DNA of 18,280 nt from Deinococcus marmoris DSM 12784. GTDB taxonomy: Bacteria > Deinococcota > Deinococci > Deinococcales > Deinococcaceae. This document shows, piece after piece, positions 16,155 to 18,280 of the stretch. The DNA lies in assembly GCF_000701405.1 (NCBI RefSeq), contig NZ_JNIV01000092.1, forward strand, positions 1 to 18,280. The letters are read 5' to 3'. The notes below the pieces were generated by a model. It did no database searches, was not told where the DNA came from, and was given only the letters and a program-made list of their open reading frames with translations. How positions within the stretch are numbered: the first letter of the stretch is position 1; each line of letters starts with the position of its first letter. The translations under genes and the position numbers were made by a program.

Positions 16155-16319
16155 GAACCTGGCTTTCCACCAATCATTTCTGACTGCACCCAATCCCTTA
16201 CTGACCGTGCCTCCTGGCCTTTTCAAAATCACCCCCTCCTGCTGGCAAGCTTCACACCCATTTTCCCCTGCGTCACCTTTGTGAAAGACCAGATCGTCCC
16301 CGAAATCGAGGAATCTGCC

Positions 16320-18280
16320 ATGAGTAAAAAACTGCTGCTTTCGGCCCTGACCCTGTCTCTGCTGCTGGCTTCCTGCGCCGCTCCGCGCGAAGCCCAGGTC
16401 ACACCCTCTGCGCCCGCTGTGGATTTCCCTGTGCCAGACGACGCCGCTGGACCCGACGGTTCGGGCCAGACCATCGTGCCGCGCAGCGATTACAACCGCG
16501 ACCACAGCGAGGAACACAACGACGAGATCACGATCATTCCCCCCGATCCCAAGCCGGGCAACCTGCCCACCCGCGCCCGCCTGGGCGAGGCCACCGTTCT
16601 CAAAGGCAACCGGCTGAGCGCCCAGGCGCTGCCTGCCAACGCCCAGACCGACAGCGTGAACCTGCGGGTTCTGGTGATCAGCAGCGGGGCAGGGGATTTC
16701 GGGCTGGACAGCGCCACCGCCATGTTGCAGCAGGGCGGCGTGCCGTTCGACGTGCTGGACGCCAGTCAGGTTTCATTGGGGCAGGGCAACCTGATCAATA
16801 CAGACGGCAGTGGCAAGTATCAGGGCGTGGTCCTGACCAGCAACGCGCTGGTGGCCGAGACTAGCCCCGGCGTGTACACCAGCGCCCTGGACAGCAGCGA
16901 ATGGGACACCCTGTTCCAGTACGAGGCGGCCTACAAGGTGCGCCAACTGGCGCTGTACGGCTACCCTGGCGTCGCGCCGGAGGACTACGGCCTGCGGGCC
17001 GTGGCAGGCGCAGAGACCTCGACGACCTCGATGACGCCCAACGCGGCGGGTAAGGCGGTCTTTAAAGATTTGACCGGTGCAGCACTGCCCGTGCAGTACG
17101 CCTTCAGCTATCCGTCCACGACCGTCGATATTCCTGGCGTGACCACCACGCCGCTGCTCACGGACCCGCAGGGGCGTGTGCTGGCCGCCACCAGCACCGC
17201 CGCCGACGGGCGCGAGAGATTGCTGGTGACCGTGGCCGAGAATCCCTACCTGCGCCACACCCAACTGATGAGCTACGGACTGGTGCAGTGGTTGACCAGG
17301 GGGGTCCACCTGGGCGAACACCGCCGCTTTTTGCAGGTGGACATTGACGACCACTTCTCGGCTGGGGACCACCTGAACGCGCAGACCGGGCAGGTGTACC
17401 CACAGCCCTTCCGCCTGAGCGGCTCGGACATGCTGTCGGTGAGGGACCAGCAGACGGGCATCGGGCAGGCGTTTCCGGTGGCGCGCAACTTCCGGTATGC
17501 GATGGCCTTCAACGGCGGCGGCGCTTTCCCCAATGCTCCGGCCTCATGCAACCTGGGCATCAGCACGCCGGACCTGCTGACCAGCGTGAGCAAGTGCGTC
17601 AAGGGCAGCTTCGACTGGGTGAATCACACCCGCGACCACTTACGTATGGACGTGATGGACCTGGCGACGGCCAAGACCCAGCTCAACGGCAACATTACGA
17701 TTGCCAACAAGCTGGGGCTGCCCGTCAGCAGGAAGGCGCTGGTGACCGGCGAACACAGCGGCCTGGGCAACATGGACCCCAATGACGACGGTACGCAAAA
17801 CGACAACGGCACCAACCCAGTCAAGCAGGATCTGGGGCTGGGCCGCAGCAACCCCAATCTGCTCTCGGCTGCCGTCAGTGCCGGGATGCGGTATATCGCA
17901 TCGGACCACAGCGTCGCCAGCCAGCGCGACGACTCGTGCGCTGGCTGCGGCGTCCAGCACCCGCTGAACGCCAACATCTTCCTGGTGCCGCGCTGGCCCA
18001 CCAACGTGCATTACCACGTCACCACCCCGGACGAGGCGGCAGCCTCCTACAACAGCATCTACGCGCCCGGCGGCATCCGCCCGTACTGGGACCGCGCGCT
18101 GAGTTACGACGAGATCATGGACAAGGACAGCGACTTCACGCTGAACCACATTCTGGGCGGCCAAGCCTTCCCGCACTACATGCACCAGCCCAACCTGCGC
18201 CAGTACGCCGCTGGCAAGAGCCTGGCCAGCGACTGGGCACGCGCCGCGCTGGTCAAGTATAGCCAGTACAGCACCCTGCC
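16320..18280 (+). CDS. Agd3-like exopolysaccharide deacetylase, partial
   Basis: At least 653 residues, running off the right edge. The N-terminus is a lipoprotein signal peptide with lipobox LLASC (C19), then an acidic, Pro-rich tether (about 25-75). Residues about 95-330 form an alpha/beta region starting VLVISSGAGDFG, matching the expected place of the CBM87 domain. The deacetylase part follows: FLQVDIDDHF (338-346, D341/D343/D344) and NHTRDH (435-440), the HTxxH metal motif (H436/H440). Together these are the Asp-His-His site of polysaccharide deacetylases, in the arrangement of CE18 Agd3, which de-N-acetylates fungal galactosaminogalactan. GAGGA precedes ATG 16320. The role here would be deacetylating an exported N-acetylhexosamine polymer at the membrane surface. 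Family assignment is by motif and remembered layout, not by search. Confidence 0.75.
   Translation, partial: MSKKLLLSALTLSLLLASCAAPREAQVTPSAPAVDFPVPDDAAGPDGSGQTIVPRSDYNRDHSEEHNDEITIIPPDPKPGNLPTRARLGEATVLKGNRLSAQALPANAQTDSVNLRVLVISSGAGDFGLDSATAMLQQGGVPFDVLDASQVSLGQGNLINTDGSGKYQGVVLTSNALVAETSPGVYTSALDSSEWDTLFQYEAAYKVRQLALYGYPGVAPEDYGLRAVAGAETSTTSMTPNAAGKAVFKDLTGAALPVQYAFSYPSTTVDIPGVTTTPLLTDPQGRVLAATSTAADGRERLLVTVAENPYLRHTQLMSYGLVQWLTRGVHLGEHRRFLQVDIDDHFSAGDHLNAQTGQVYPQPFRLSGSDMLSVRDQQTGIGQAFPVARNFRYAMAFNGGGAFPNAPASCNLGISTPDLLTSVSKCVKGSFDWVNHTRDHLRMDVMDLATAKTQLNGNITIANKLGLPVSRKALVTGEHSGLGNMDPNDDGTQNDNGTNPVKQDLGLGRSNPNLLSAAVSAGMRYIASDHSVASQRDDSCAGCGVQHPLNANIFLVPRWPTNVHYHVTTPDEAAASYNSIYAPGGIRPYWDRALSYDEIMDKDSDFTLNHILGGQAFPHYMHQPNLRQYAAGKSLASDWARAALVKYSQYSTL

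Overview
The window looks like a chromosomal piece of a Deinococcus-type bacterium. Evidence: high GC with strong third-position GC bias; a 16S rRNA 5' end whose sequence fits the group; protein families typical of the lineage; and several genes whose -10 box (TAnnnT) lies only 6-9 bases before the start codon with no Shine-Dalgarno, the arrangement described for leaderless mRNAs in Deinococcus. The genus is an inference; the sequence alone does not name a species.

Left part (1-6344), housekeeping. The 5' end of a 16S rRNA gene on the minus strand (1-68) is preceded by a long structured leader and a near-consensus promoter (313-341). Upstream of it, also on the minus strand, are a ZapE-type ATPase (409-1431) and a YlmH-like S4 RNA-binding protein (1600-2298). 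Divergent from the latter, on the plus strand, is ruvB (2545-3540). After a roughly 375-base gap come a cysteine-free ArsC/Spx-fold protein (3917-4279) overlapping an aldose 1-epimerase galM (4276-5403), then a calcineurin-like metallophosphoesterase (5483-6319). Two small palindromic, REP-like elements sit between genes (about 1521-1560 and 2378-2428). A clear intrinsic terminator closes the convergent pair at 6320-6344.

Middle (6365-10227). A 1001-residue secreted protein with five fasciclin (FAS1) domains runs on the minus strand. Its last domain is a mosaic of the two before it. A gene-poor region of about 860 bases separates it from the divergent right-hand locus. That region carries the FAS1 promoter and two small tandem-repeat arrays, one of them four 16-bp units ending 19 bases before the pelF start codon.

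Right part (10228-end), an apparent exopolysaccharide locus on the plus strand. In order: a PelF-like GT4 glycosyltransferase; a polytopic membrane protein of about 12 helices with a long N-terminal cytoplasmic region; a LegB/4,6-dehydratase-like SDR; a sugar-1-phosphate nucleotidyltransferase; a second SDR epimerase/dehydratase; and a large lipoprotein resembling the Agd3 type of exopolysaccharide deacetylase (CBM87 plus CE18), cut by the window end. The first three genes overlap by 1-4 bases and are probably translationally coupled. Together they suggest activation and modification of a nucleotide sugar, polymerisation by PelF, export by the membrane protein, and de-N-acetylation outside the membrane. 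That would give a partly cationic Pel- or galactosaminogalactan-like polymer. The FAS1 adhesin-like protein transcribed away from the locus could be a matrix partner. This EPS locus is the main candidate for a little-described system here.
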